Source: Methanospirillum purgamenti (lineage in GTDB: Archaea > Halobacteriota > Methanomicrobia > Methanomicrobiales > Methanospirillaceae). From it: a stretch of DNA of 64,000 nt. Positions 43,667 to 52,907 of this stretch are shown piece after piece; positions within the stretch are counted from its first letter, which is position 1; each line of letters begins with the position of its first letter. Below the pieces are notes generated by a model. The model was not told the DNA's origin and made no database searches. It was given only the letters and a program-made list of their open reading frames with translations. The position numbers were made by a program, and so were the translations under genes. The stretch is taken from the NCBI RefSeq assembly GCF_018502485.1, contig NZ_CP075546.1; one strand, given 5' to 3'.

Positions 43667-44713
43667 TTAGGTTTTCAGTCCCAGGGTCTTTTTTACCTCT
43701 TCCATATCAGCACCGGATTTGATTCTCCCACCGTAGAGTAATTTTATTGCTTCTTTGTCTAGATCAGACAATTCAGTATTCCGTGCCCCACCAACCTGGT
43801 AGAAGAAACTATCTTTTTCTGAATAGGTTGTTCCATGCATCCCCATACTGTAAAGGATACCATAGAGCATGTAATAATGCCGATCTTCGGTATTGAGTGA
43901 ATCAAGTAGATACAGGTGATCATCAGCAACCATACCGATGAGCTTACCTTCCGGATCCTTAATGAGTCGTTCATTTGTTTTCCGGTCATCCTTGTAATCA
44001 TCCAGCATTTTCTGCGGGATAATCTTGATGTTATAGAAGTTATACGGAACATCGGCATAATTTGTTTTTAAAAATCCAAGTGCGAGTTCTTCATCCTCAA
44101 ATTGGGTCGTGTCGGATAGAGAATTCAACACCGGAGCCAGTTCAAGAAGGAATTTTGTATCATCAGCAGTGTAAAATGCATCCATCCAGAACTGATAATC
44201 CTTGTTTGATTTAAACTGAGTTAATTTTGGATTATCATTTCCGAAAACAATATCTACAAGATGCTCGGCAACATCTGTTTTATCAAAGGTTTTTCCGGTT
44301 TTTTCTGTTCCCTTTTGAACATCAACAAGATCGCCCCGGAGGTACAATATTCGGGGAGAGACAATACCAATCAGGTCATTGTTTTCGTTATAAATTGGAT
44401 ATTCATCAGAGGTAATTTCTGTTTTCAGTTGTTCCAAATCTGAAGGTGCGACAATCTTGATGTTATAGAAATATCGATCATCTACACCTTTATCGGATCT
44501 AACAGAATTGCTATCAGACGTCGCTTTTTCTGTTGCTTTTGGACTGGCATCCTGGTTTTGCAATGCCGGTTTTTCTTCTTCAGTGACAGTTTTTTCATCA
44601 TGATTTTTCTGTTCTGTCTCTGTTGTTGTACTCTCTGCTGGCTGAGATATACATCCGGCACTGAACAGAACCAGGACAAAGAGTCCAATGCATAAAACTA
44701 CATTCCACTTCAT
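43667..44713 (-). CDS. Lipoprotein with degenerate zincin-like (DUF2927-type) domain
   Basis: 348 residues. Lipobox 'LFSAGC' at residues 17-22, then a charged linker rich in Thr, Glu and Lys to about residue 80. The globular part starts 'YFYNIKIVAPSDLEQLKTEI'. A related strand recurs as 'NFYNIKIIPQKMLDDYKDDR', so the domain may contain an internal duplication. The end 'YMLYGILYSMGMHGTTYS' and 'ELSDLDKEAIKLLYGGRIKSG' matches the DUF2927 helix and tail, but the helix lacks the Glu of a zincin HExxH. It is therefore probably a non-catalytic binding protein on the cell surface. A paralogue follows at 44849-45793 on the same strand. Confidence 0.72.
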   Translation of the reverse strand: MKWNVVLCIGLFVLVLFSAGCISQPAESTTTETEQKNHDEKTVTEEEKPALQNQDASPKATEKATSDSNSVRSDKGVDDRYFYNIKIVAPSDLEQLKTEITSDEYPIYNENNDLIGIVSPRILYLRGDLVDVQKGTEKTGKTFDKTDVAEHLVDIVFGNDNPKLTQFKSNKDYQFWMDAFYTADDTKFLLELAPVLNSLSDTTQFEDEELALGFLKTNYADVPYNFYNIKIIPQKMLDDYKDDRKTNERLIKDPEGKLIGMVADDHLYLLDSLNTEDRHYYMLYGILYSMGMHGTTYSEKDSFFYQVGGARNTELSDLDKEAIKLLYGGRIKSGADMEEVKKTLGLKT

Positions 44714-44848
44714 AATTTTTCATACCTTAATATTACAATGTTCTAACTATGTTACAAATATATTGTATTAAAACTACTTTTTTGATTGATTGTTGCCCTT
44801 TTTTTCCCATTGGAAATTTCCATCTTTCACATAGGAAAAAATTTGGGA

Positions 44849-45793
44849 TTATTCGTCGTTATCAATCCCCAGGGCTTTTTTAATTGCATTCGTATCAAGA
44901 CCTGATTGCAATCGTCCGCCATACATCAATTCAATTGCCCCCTTATCAAGGTCAGAGAGTTCAGTGATTTTCGTATTATCTGGATTGAAAATACTGTCCG
45001 GCAGTGTACTTTCACCATGGAAACCCATACTAAATAGTAATCCTCTCAGAAGGAAATGTTTCCGTTCATCTCCAGTCAGATCAGAAAGCAGGTAAAGATG
45101 GTTTTTTCTGACAATTCCTACGTTATTTTCATTTTTATCTTTTAACAATTGTTCGGTAGCACTATCACGGTCATCTAGTAATTCTTTAAACATGTCTTTG
45201 TCTACTATACTAATCTTATAATAGAGATACTGAATCGGAACATAATTGGGTGTATATGATGGAAGAGCGATTTCTTCGTCTTCAAAAGTAATCGTTTGAG
45301 AGAGATCGTTTACAACATCAATATATTCTCTTAAAGCTTCCACATCAGACTGTTGATACATTGCATCAATCCAGATCATATAATCCTGTGTGTTTTCAAA
45401 AAGATCTGTCTTGGCATTATCCCGACCAAATGTAATTTCTATTAGGTGCTTTCCAATTTTTTCCTTGACATTTTCCATTTCTTTATCAAGAACAGGAAAT
45501 TCTTTTTCATTGAGATCACCTCGTAAATATACTACACCCGGAGTAATAACTCCAATAAAAAGACCTTTTTCAACTTTCAGAGGAATTCCTTCAGGTCCAA
45601 TATTGGATATTACTGATTCCATCATTTCCGGAGATACTATCCTGATCTCAAATAATCCTTTAAAATCTTTTGTATCGCTAATACTCCTAGATATACTTTC
45701 ATTTTGAATTATCTCCCCAGCCCCCATGCAGGGAATCACAAAGAGAACAGTACATGTAAAAATTAATAAAAAAATTAAAAATTTTTTTATCAT
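44849..45793 (-). CDS. Secreted paralogue with degenerate zincin-like (DUF2927-type) domain
   Basis: 314 residues with a signal peptide ending near 'VIPCMGAGE' and no linker. It aligns along its whole length with the 43667-44713 lipoprotein ('IVSPEMMESVISNIG', 'ITPGVVYLRGDLNEKEFP', 'DYMIWIDAMYQQSDVEALRE', 'ITFEDEEIAL'). Its end, 'LRGLLFSMGFHGESTLPDSI' and 'ELSDLDKGAIELMYGGRLQS', keeps the 'SIFN' typical of DUF2927, again without the catalytic Glu. It is transcribed first, 135 bases before the paralogue. Function unknown; a tandem duplication is the simplest origin. Confidence 0.72.
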   Translation of the reverse strand: MIKKFLIFLLIFTCTVLFVIPCMGAGEIIQNESISRSISDTKDFKGLFEIRIVSPEMMESVISNIGPEGIPLKVEKGLFIGVITPGVVYLRGDLNEKEFPVLDKEMENVKEKIGKHLIEITFGRDNAKTDLFENTQDYMIWIDAMYQQSDVEALREYIDVVNDLSQTITFEDEEIALPSYTPNYVPIQYLYYKISIVDKDMFKELLDDRDSATEQLLKDKNENNVGIVRKNHLYLLSDLTGDERKHFLLRGLLFSMGFHGESTLPDSIFNPDNTKITELSDLDKGAIELMYGGRLQSGLDTNAIKKALGIDNDE

Positions 45794-46054
45794 TAGTGTA
45801 TGGTACGAATTTCAGTATGTAATAATTATCCCATAAGTATTCTATAGAACTATATTAAAATCAGAGACGTATGGTTTTCTCCCTGATGATGATTTCATAC
45901 TCGCATGAGTACTATTATCTCGCATCTGGTGACATACAAAGTATAATTTATATAACCTGATATATATTTAGCCTCAATTCCAAAATATAAGAATAATAAA
46001 TTTCTTTAAAATGATTCCCACTAATATAATTCACCAGTATGTAAAACGTTTATA

Positions 46055-47125
46055 CTAACTTCCGGACATTGTATCAACCTGAAAAAAAGGTGCCCCGGGG
46101 TTATGCAATATACTGGTGGTTCCTTTTTTATTTCGTCTTATTTTCAGAATATCCTCAATAAAAAGGAGACAATGTTTCAAAAATCGATGATCTACCGGGT
46201 TTTGAATACAGACCCCAGTAATACGTTCGATTATCCTATCATCACCATCATGAGGCATATCCCTGAACCAATGATCTTTGTCGAGTATGACTATTCGACT
46301 AATGGAAGAATTTTTTTGCCTCAATTTTGTTTCAAGGAAAAAAGCATTACTAACAGGTATGTCAAGGTCTCCTGATCCATGTAGGATAAGGCATGGAGCA
46401 TCGAGGATAGAAAGAAGAGCAGACGGAGATTTATTTTCTGAAAAAAAATCATCCGGCAGGTGAATACTCATTGTATTACCATTATCTTTTAGTTTTATCA
46501 CTCCTTTCCCTTTTCTAGACGCCTGGAGTATCTTTCCAAGATTAGACATGATGATTTTTGTTTCCGGATCAAGTAATGGGATAATATTCTCTCCCCGTGA
46601 ATTGATTCCATTATTTTTCAAAGGTAGATATTTTTGTGTAAGGATTGAATCAATATCAGTATACATACCACCTGCGATAATATATCCAGCCGGCTTAAGC
46701 CCGTATGAAACAATTTCACAGAGCATTCTACTTCCAAATCCATGACCAAACAAAATCGTTTTTTTGATCATGATGCCAGATTCCTTTGTTATGTCTTTTA
46801 TTACAGAATATGTTCTGTGTATATATGACGATGCCATTATTTCATCATCGGTTGGAATACTATCTACCTTATCACATTCAAGAGATAGTGTGGCAATGCC
46901 ATGACTATTGAAAAAGTCACAAATTTCCCGCCAGAAGATCACCTCTCTTTTCCAGGTATCACTTCTGGATCCCGGTCCACAATATGGGAGCAATCCATAC
47001 ATCCAGTTTGGAAAAAATATGACCAGAGCTCCTGAATGTTCAGTCACCGGATGAGAGATCTTCCATTGTATAGCACGATGATGAGAATGAATATGAACAT
47101 TCATGTGAAGATAAACCGATCTCAT
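46055..47125 (-). CDS. Alpha/beta-hydrolase-fold protein lacking the nucleophile Ser
   Basis: 356 residues. The core fold is visible: strand and oxyanion region 'ALVIFFPNWMYGLLPYCGPG', the nucleophile elbow 'TILFGHGFGSRMLCEIV', the acid region 'CLILHGSGDLDIPVSNAFFL', and the catalytic His in 'LDKDHWFRDMP'. The elbow reads G-H-G-F-G, so Gly129 stands where Ser is expected in G-x-S-x-G. Either it is not a serine hydrolase or it uses the fold for binding. The N-terminus is His-rich ('MNVHIHSHHRA'). An ATG at 47104 is an alternative start. No partner gene is adjacent. Confidence 0.72.
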   Translation of the reverse strand: MRSVYLHMNVHIHSHHRAIQWKISHPVTEHSGALVIFFPNWMYGLLPYCGPGSRSDTWKREVIFWREICDFFNSHGIATLSLECDKVDSIPTDDEIMASSYIHRTYSVIKDITKESGIMIKKTILFGHGFGSRMLCEIVSYGLKPAGYIIAGGMYTDIDSILTQKYLPLKNNGINSRGENIIPLLDPETKIIMSNLGKILQASRKGKGVIKLKDNGNTMSIHLPDDFFSENKSPSALLSILDAPCLILHGSGDLDIPVSNAFFLETKLRQKNSSISRIVILDKDHWFRDMPHDGDDRIIERITGVCIQNPVDHRFLKHCLLFIEDILKIRRNKKGTTSILHNPGAPFFQVDTMSGS

Positions 47126-48177
47126 ATCCCTTAATACTTTCTAGTGTTTTGGTAACAATTGTGTATATAACTGATGTATGAATTAAGAGATAGCATTTAG
47201 ATTAAGATCTTGGAATAAACAATATAAAACAAAGGTTATTTCAAGATATGTACGCTCTTTTCACTTCAAGAATTTGAGTGAAAAATCCGCATAATTACAG
47301 AGATTTAGCGATCTATCTTATATACTCCATCATTACTGTTTAAATAAAATGAACAATGAGAGAAAGTAACCTAAACGAAATGAAATTTATATGATGAAAT
47401 GATTGATTTAATATTAAAAATATTATTATTAGTAACATTTTTGTATCTGTATAGCATACATTATTATGTGATGGCAAGAGGGGATTTGATACCCTGTATT
47501 AAAAAAGCATTTCTACAATGTGAACATGGACAAGAGAATCACATTGCACCCATTTCCTTGTCATCCAGTCCTGAACGATATCACTAAACCAGAATTGTAC
47601 ACGTCCTCAGAGGAACCTCCATCCTCCCTTTTTTCTCCAGGATTACCGATTTATATTACAATGCGTATTCCGGATAAAATAATCAGACAATTAGAATGAG
47701 GAGGAAGTGTTGAGGGAGATATACCCCCTGAAATGTTAGAGGAATGATTCACACGATTACAATCTTGATGATCCCCATGATCATCGTTTTCGTGAGGTTC
47801 TTCTCCTGTCATCCCGGAGAATGACGGTGTGATGAATAGTAGTTGTTCCCCTGAATGTATATAATTAACGTATAGTGTTTCGACATATAACGAATAAAAA
47901 GAAGTACCCTACGTGATTCCAGAATATCGGCAAAAAAAATACAAAAATTTATCAATAAAATATCATTTTAGGAAAATTTCTCCTCCAGAGGATTATCCCT
48001 TCCCGGAAACATAGCGCTGAATCAATCAGAAACACTGAACATCAACTGTTCCTTCAGGTATATTAATACATGAACCGATTCTCGTAATGATATCTGAAAC
48101 CAGACACCCAGAAGATGAGAGTCGGTTGTTGAAAATTATAAAAAGGAGGATTATCTGGAGATAGTATTTTCAGAAAT
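47126..48177. other. Gene-poor region with small unconvincing ORFs
   Basis: About 1.05 kb, AT-rich at its left end. It holds a possible small membrane peptide (47399-47587, plus strand, one hydrophobic segment 'LILKILLLVTFLYLYSIHYY'). An overlapping 57-codon frame at 47526-47699 ends 'IYITMRIPDKIIRQLE'. A minus-strand frame at about 47660-47800 contains the His/Asp-rich 'HENDDHGDHQDCNRVNH'. None has a ribosome site and they contradict one another, so I annotate none. No RNA gene or clear terminator was seen. Confidence 0.4.
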
Positions 48178-48807
48178 TTACACAATCCGTTGCCCGGTGA
48201 AATCGAGGGTTCCAGTAACGCCCGCTGCAGTGATAACTTTGGTTCCCTCAAACTGGTCTCCGGTATATTGAGCATTTACATTCATGCTAATCGGATAGGT
48301 TTGTCCGGCATATTTCACCATCGCATCATCAGAGGTAAGGGTAAGGGTACCGTCTGGGGACACCTCACCAGATACTGTGCCTTTTACTTTAATAGTCCAT
48401 CCTTGTTCTATGAATTTATATGCAACTGTTCCGGATACTGAGTTGTCGTGGGATACCGTGTAATCAATATCAGCTCCTCCCTCAAAGAGAGAGCCATCAA
48501 CTCCGGTTGTCTTCTTCATAGTTGTATCCTGATATGATCCAACAATCTGATCTGGAGAGAATGATTGGGTGTTCCCGGCAATCAGGGTGTTTTGTGGTTC
48601 GTTTGCAAGGTTTACATGGAGACTGCCATCTGAACCAACCGTTCCTACTCCATCAGGAAGTTCAAATGGGAGTGATGATGGGAGCCCGGGAGTGACCGGA
48701 TCTCCAGCGAATTCAAAGGGATCTGCATCGGCTGATACAGGGAATATAATGAATGATACTAGTACCATTCCAATCAGAACAGCACCAATGTTGATTTTTA
48801 TGGTCAT
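48178..48807 (-). CDS. Secreted protein of unknown function
   Basis: 209 residues from ATG 48807, preceded by AGGAGGATTC. Signal peptide residues 1-26 ('IGMVLVSFIIFPVSADA'). The mature part begins with a Pro-rich stretch ('FAGDPVTPGLPSSLPFELPD') and continues as beta-rich sequence, 'SGTVAYKFIEQGWTIKVKGT' and 'VSGEVSPDGTLTLTSDDAMV'. It ends 'GTLDFTGQRIV'. The regular strand pattern suggests a beta barrel or sandwich outside the cell. I recognise no family. Confidence 0.72.
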   Translation of the reverse strand: MTIKINIGAVLIGMVLVSFIIFPVSADADPFEFAGDPVTPGLPSSLPFELPDGVGTVGSDGSLHVNLANEPQNTLIAGNTQSFSPDQIVGSYQDTTMKKTTGVDGSLFEGGADIDYTVSHDNSVSGTVAYKFIEQGWTIKVKGTVSGEVSPDGTLTLTSDDAMVKYAGQTYPISMNVNAQYTGDQFEGTKVITAAGVTGTLDFTGQRIV

Positions 48808-49241
48808 GATGAATCCTCCTTTCCGGACATGAGATCTGAACTCATGTTCTTTACTCCCTCTTGCGGAAGTACAGGTATTAATCAAACCAATGCGGTGCAA
48901 TTCTAAAAACAGAAGAATTTTACTTATATATTAAAAGAGGAAAGTAAGTAGGTTGTAGTGCAGACTGTATTATTTATATATTAGTAATTGACACAAAAAT
49001 AACATATTAATAAATGTGTTTAGATAAAATTGTACCATTACCTCCTTTATCTAAAAATATTACAATTATGAATTTAATTTTTTAATGCAAATATTAAAAT
49101 CAATTAAATAGAGGAATTATTTTATCAACCAAAAGTATATGAGCAGGTATTTGTATTGTCAGGTGATAATTACTACTCATATCAGAATGCAGCAAAAACG
49201 GCTGTTTCGGATATATTCCTGGTCCTTTGTTTCTTATTACA
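48808..49241. other. AT-rich intergenic region
   Basis: 434 bases between divergent genes. Several TATA-like stretches occur (for example ACTTATATATTAAA near 48923 and TTTATATATTAG near 48973). I saw no ORF of note. The right end carries TCAGGTGATAATTACTA at 49159-49175, which recurs at 55934-55950. Confidence 0.4.
49159..49175 (+). repeat. 17-bp repeat, copy 1
   Basis: TCAGGTGATAATTACTA occurs here, 66 bases before the beta-solenoid gene, and again identically at 55934-55950. Both copies lie on the plus strand shortly upstream of genes for large lineage-specific proteins, so it could be a shared leader or control element. Confidence 0.4.
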
Positions 49242-51854
49242 ATGCCACAAAATTACATCGTTTCAAAAACCTGTTATGTATGCCAAAATACATCTCATCA
49301 TCTGAAAAGAGATAAATTTCAACATCCTGATTCATTGGGTCCATCAAAAATCGTAGACCTTGATGGCCGGCCAAAAGAATTAACCGAATACATCCTCAAA
49401 AATCTCCTTGAAGTATGCCCTCATTGTGGATATGTTGCAGAAAATATCGAGAAACCTACATCAATAAACCGGGAATATCTTCGATCACCAGAATACGTGA
49501 GTCTGTGTCACACTGAGGGGGCAGAATCTCCTTATCTTTTTCTTCGTGCTGCGTTCATCAAGCTGGGAGAACAAAACCAGGAAAAAGCCATAACATACTA
49601 TGTATACGCTGCCTGGTGTGCTGACAGCCGGTTTCAACATGAATTAGCGTTACAAAGTAGAAAAAATGCAATATCACTAATTTTTTCAAACAACAAATCA
49701 TTTGCAGATATTTCATCGAAAAAATGGGTGCAGGTTATTGATTTAATCCGGCGATATGGCGATTTTCAAGCAGTCATAAACCATTGCACCACCCTTCTAC
49801 CTATTGCCGGGCCTATCCTTACGCTTGGGATGGAATACGAACTTATTTTAGCGAAAAACAATGATCGTGAGTCGCATACGAATATTGACGCAGCCACCGT
49901 CATCCAGAATAGGGCACGGACCCACTCATCAACCGAAAAATATGTCATCGCTGGAAAAGTCTATTCCATCGAGGAAAATGGATATGGAAGTGGATGGGCC
50001 TGGATTTCTGAAACCAGAACATTAATCCTTACTAACTACCATGGCTCGGCCATTGAAGTATCAGGTTCTGTTACCATCCGAATTGACCAGGCAGATAACC
50101 ATATCACGAGTCCTCATGGTCCGGCTATTCATGTCTTAAATGGGGATCTGAAAATAACCGGATATGGTATATTATCCATCAAGGCAGAAGAACAAGGAAT
50201 TTTTGTCTCATCCGGTTCGCTGGAAGTCCAACAGTCAGTGCTGGATATCCGGACAAAAGGAAATGGAATGCATGCGTCCGGTACAATCTACCTGACAAAT
50301 AACACAGTAATTGAGATTCATTCCCGATCAAACGGTTTGATATCCGATTCTGGAAACCTACATTCAAACCTTGGAACGGTTTTAAAAATATTCGGAGAAG
50401 AATCCGGTGTTATTATATCCAGAGATGTTACTATTTCAACCGGTCTGTACCACATAGAATCCTCGCAGGGCTCTGGAATACAAATCTATCATGGTTCACT
50501 CTCTCTGGCAGACTGCCTTCTGGATATCATAAGTAGTGAAATATGTATCCATATCAAGAACGGAAATCTGGTTTTTAATGTAATGAAATGTAACCTGCAC
50601 GGATCATGCGGGATTGTGGTTCATGGGATGAGTTCCTTTGAAAAAAGTCTTCTTACCATATGCGGAGATGAAACCGGATTATTTGTCTCAAGAGACGCGA
50701 AATTTACAGGAGGACGCTTTGAATGCTCAGCAAAAAATGCTTTGTCAATCAAAGGAAGTCTGCAGATAGCAAATTCTAATATTACTGCATCAGGAGAAAA
50801 TGCAATCTACTCTGGTGGTGATTTTAAATTAGCCGGAGGAATTCTTATTCTCAATGGAGACACGGTCATGCATGTCTCCAACAATTTTGAGATATCTGAT
50901 GGACTCATCATCGGTGTTGGAAGGTTGCATGGAATTATTATAGAAGGATCATACACACAATCCGGTGGCGACATTACGATATCCGGGGAATCTCATGAAG
51001 GAATGAAGATCTCTGGAAAAGAAATGATAATGACACATGGTATCCTCAAGACAAACGGGAGGACTTGTGGGTTGGAAGTATCAGGGAATGTCTTTTTATT
51101 AGGATTTACCTTATTTGCATCAGGAAACATTGGATTTTCTGTGCAGGGTTCTCTGAAGATGGATAAAGGAGAACTAAACGTCACTGGTGAAGAGATAGGT
51201 ATTTCTCTGAAAGGAGGCACCCTCCATATTGGATCCACACTCTCAGTAATTATTACCGGAAATACCGGGATTTACGCAATCAATGATATTGAAATTGCGG
51301 GATCATCCTTTCATGTTTCTGGTCAATTCGCAGGAGTGGTCCAGGAAAAAGGAAACCTGATTATAAATGGCGGCGCTATAGACATTTCTGCGGAAGAATA
51401 CGGTATTCTGGTTCAGTCCGGCTCCATGAATATCCAGGGAGGGATCATTACAGTAATGAATACCCGTATGAAAGATTTGGGAGGCTCCGGAATTGTTGTC
51501 GCTCAGGGAAATTTTCATGCAAACAGTCTTTTGACAGTAAACGGCGAGAGCATCGGGATATCTGTTCCCAATGGAACAATTGCGATTCAACAGGGATCCC
51601 TGAAAGCCTATGGGTATCGTTCAGCGATTATCGGAGAATCATTGCATATTCGAGGATTTTCTTCGCTTACTGCATACGGTAAAACGCAGGGTGCGATAAT
51701 ACTTACAAATAAAGAATTCCTGGATGATGAACGGATACATTTCTGGGCTGGAACCTCGGAAAAAACTGCAATCGAAGATGTATATAAGGATCAGAGATAT
51801 GTGCATGCCTATACAGATGAACCAAGAATTCCAGATAGCATGGCTGAAGATTAA
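49242..51854 (+). CDS. DUF2225-like zinc/TPR protein with a long beta-solenoid
   Basis: 870 residues from ATG 49242 (a TTG at 49227 is possible). Residues 9-70 hold 'KTCYVCQNTSHHL' and 'EVCPHCGYVAENIE', two CxxC pairs as in DUF2225, followed by helical TPR-like repeats to about 220. From about 240 to 830 there are some 25 repeats of roughly 21-24 residues with the pattern G-I-x-V-x-x-G-x-L-x-I-x-G-G-x-L-x-I-x-G-E. Examples are 'GIFVSSGSLEVQQSVLDIRT' and 'GILVQSGSMNIQGGIITVMN'. This should fold as a right-handed beta-solenoid, similar to carbohydrate-binding DUF4353-like repeats. No signal peptide is present, so it is probably intracellular, which is unusual for such a solenoid. Confidence 0.8.
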   Translation: MPQNYIVSKTCYVCQNTSHHLKRDKFQHPDSLGPSKIVDLDGRPKELTEYILKNLLEVCPHCGYVAENIEKPTSINREYLRSPEYVSLCHTEGAESPYLFLRAAFIKLGEQNQEKAITYYVYAAWCADSRFQHELALQSRKNAISLIFSNNKSFADISSKKWVQVIDLIRRYGDFQAVINHCTTLLPIAGPILTLGMEYELILAKNNDRESHTNIDAATVIQNRARTHSSTEKYVIAGKVYSIEENGYGSGWAWISETRTLILTNYHGSAIEVSGSVTIRIDQADNHITSPHGPAIHVLNGDLKITGYGILSIKAEEQGIFVSSGSLEVQQSVLDIRTKGNGMHASGTIYLTNNTVIEIHSRSNGLISDSGNLHSNLGTVLKIFGEESGVIISRDVTISTGLYHIESSQGSGIQIYHGSLSLADCLLDIISSEICIHIKNGNLVFNVMKCNLHGSCGIVVHGMSSFEKSLLTICGDETGLFVSRDAKFTGGRFECSAKNALSIKGSLQIANSNITASGENAIYSGGDFKLAGGILILNGDTVMHVSNNFEISDGLIIGVGRLHGIIIEGSYTQSGGDITISGESHEGMKISGKEMIMTHGILKTNGRTCGLEVSGNVFLLGFTLFASGNIGFSVQGSLKMDKGELNVTGEEIGISLKGGTLHIGSTLSVIITGNTGIYAINDIEIAGSSFHVSGQFAGVVQEKGNLIINGGAIDISAEEYGILVQSGSMNIQGGIITVMNTRMKDLGGSGIVVAQGNFHANSLLTVNGESIGISVPNGTIAIQQGSLKAYGYRSAIIGESLHIRGFSSLTAYGKTQGAIILTNKEFLDDERIHFWAGTSEKTAIEDVYKDQRYVHAYTDEPRIPDSMAED

Positions 51855-52134
51855 TTATTCAGGATCACTGGTGTATCATTATCATTCGCTCATCCAGCAA
51901 GATACTTTATCAGCAAAATTACCTTTTTTTCAGAGAATGACTTGTAATATTGCAGCACGAATCCTCGCATAATTCTACATCATCATTCTTTGAATAGATC
52001 TTAAATGAATTATACAGAATAAGCACACATTTAAATACTAATTCTAAGACAGAAACACAATTATCATAATCATTATATAATATTAAAATTTTATTGTAAA
52101 TAACTATAAATAAAATAAGAGCAACCATCTACAT

Positions 52135-52506
52135 ATGATAGAGAGAAGGGGATTCGGTACAGACACACGGATCATATCCCATCTGAACCCTCATGTGGAG
52201 ATAATGCTCCATCAGGCAGATGAGCTGAAAATGGACGGGAAATATGAAAAAGCAATTGAGGTATACGATCAGGTCATAACCATAGATCCACGGAATGCCA
52301 GGGCATTTCATTCACGGGCAAATGTTCTAGATATGATGGGTCGATTTGAAGATGCTATTTCAAGTTATAATGACGCTATTGTCTGTGATCCACTCAATGC
52401 CGAAACATGGTATAATAAAGGATTGACTTTGAAGAAAATCGGAAAAAGAATTGAGAGTTTTGCCTGTGTTCAACGCGGACTCTATATCTATCTCGGAACT
52501 GAGTGA
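52135..52506 (+). CDS. Small TPR protein
   Basis: 123 residues. Two to three tetratricopeptide repeats: 'ADELKMDGKYEKAIEVYDQV', 'ITIDPRNARAFHSRANVLDM' and 'GRFEDAISSYNDAIVCDPLN', then 'AETWYNKGLTLKKIGKRIES'. It is a protein-interaction scaffold of unknown partner. The first 25 residues are not TPR. It stands alone. Confidence 0.82.
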   Translation: MIERRGFGTDTRIISHLNPHVEIMLHQADELKMDGKYEKAIEVYDQVITIDPRNARAFHSRANVLDMMGRFEDAISSYNDAIVCDPLNAETWYNKGLTLKKIGKRIESFACVQRGLYIYLGTE

Positions 52507-52907
52507 TAAATAAACAAAATCCCTACGTATAAGAGAAACAAAGCGTTGCTTGGTATTTCGGAAATCCAGATCATGTAAGACATTGTATGGAGGATTTGAT
52601 ACCACTGTTTTTCCTTACCGCATACATGTAGGGCTTTTCTTTTTCAAATCACCATCCTCCATTCTCCAGGATAGAGAGAAGGGGTACCACCATCCCAGTA
52701 TCTAATCCGTTCATGTACTGAATAAAATCTTAACCGAATGGTTATTCGTTCCATGATCTCATGCATCGCTCTGTCTCTGAAAGCAAAGAAAATTTATTAC
52801 TTTAAAATATAATTGTTATACTTCATACTACAATTCATAATAGTTTTATATACAGCCCATCCAAACACTCATAAATACATATCAGAATACAAGAAATACG
52901 AGGAGAT
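52507..52907 (+). promoter_or_regulatory. Intergenic region with the DrrAB-type promoter
   Basis: 401 bases without a gene. TTTTATATAC at 52844-52853 is a good archaeal TATA box. With GAGGAG just before the ATG at 52908, it gives a leader of about 30 bases for the exporter operon. TGGAGGAT (52588-52595) and ATCCTCCA (52654-52661) form an 8-bp inverted repeat with a long loop of doubtful meaning. Confidence 0.5.

Noticed and set aside
47399..47587. 62-codon frame with one hydrophobic segment
   Set aside because: No ribosome site, very AT-rich start, and it overlaps another small frame of similar quality. Kept only as a note in the intergenic entry.
52588..52661. Inverted repeat TGGAGGAT/ATCCTCCA as a terminator or RNA gene
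   Set aside because: Arms are only 8 bases with a 58-base loop and no U-run, so it is not convincing.
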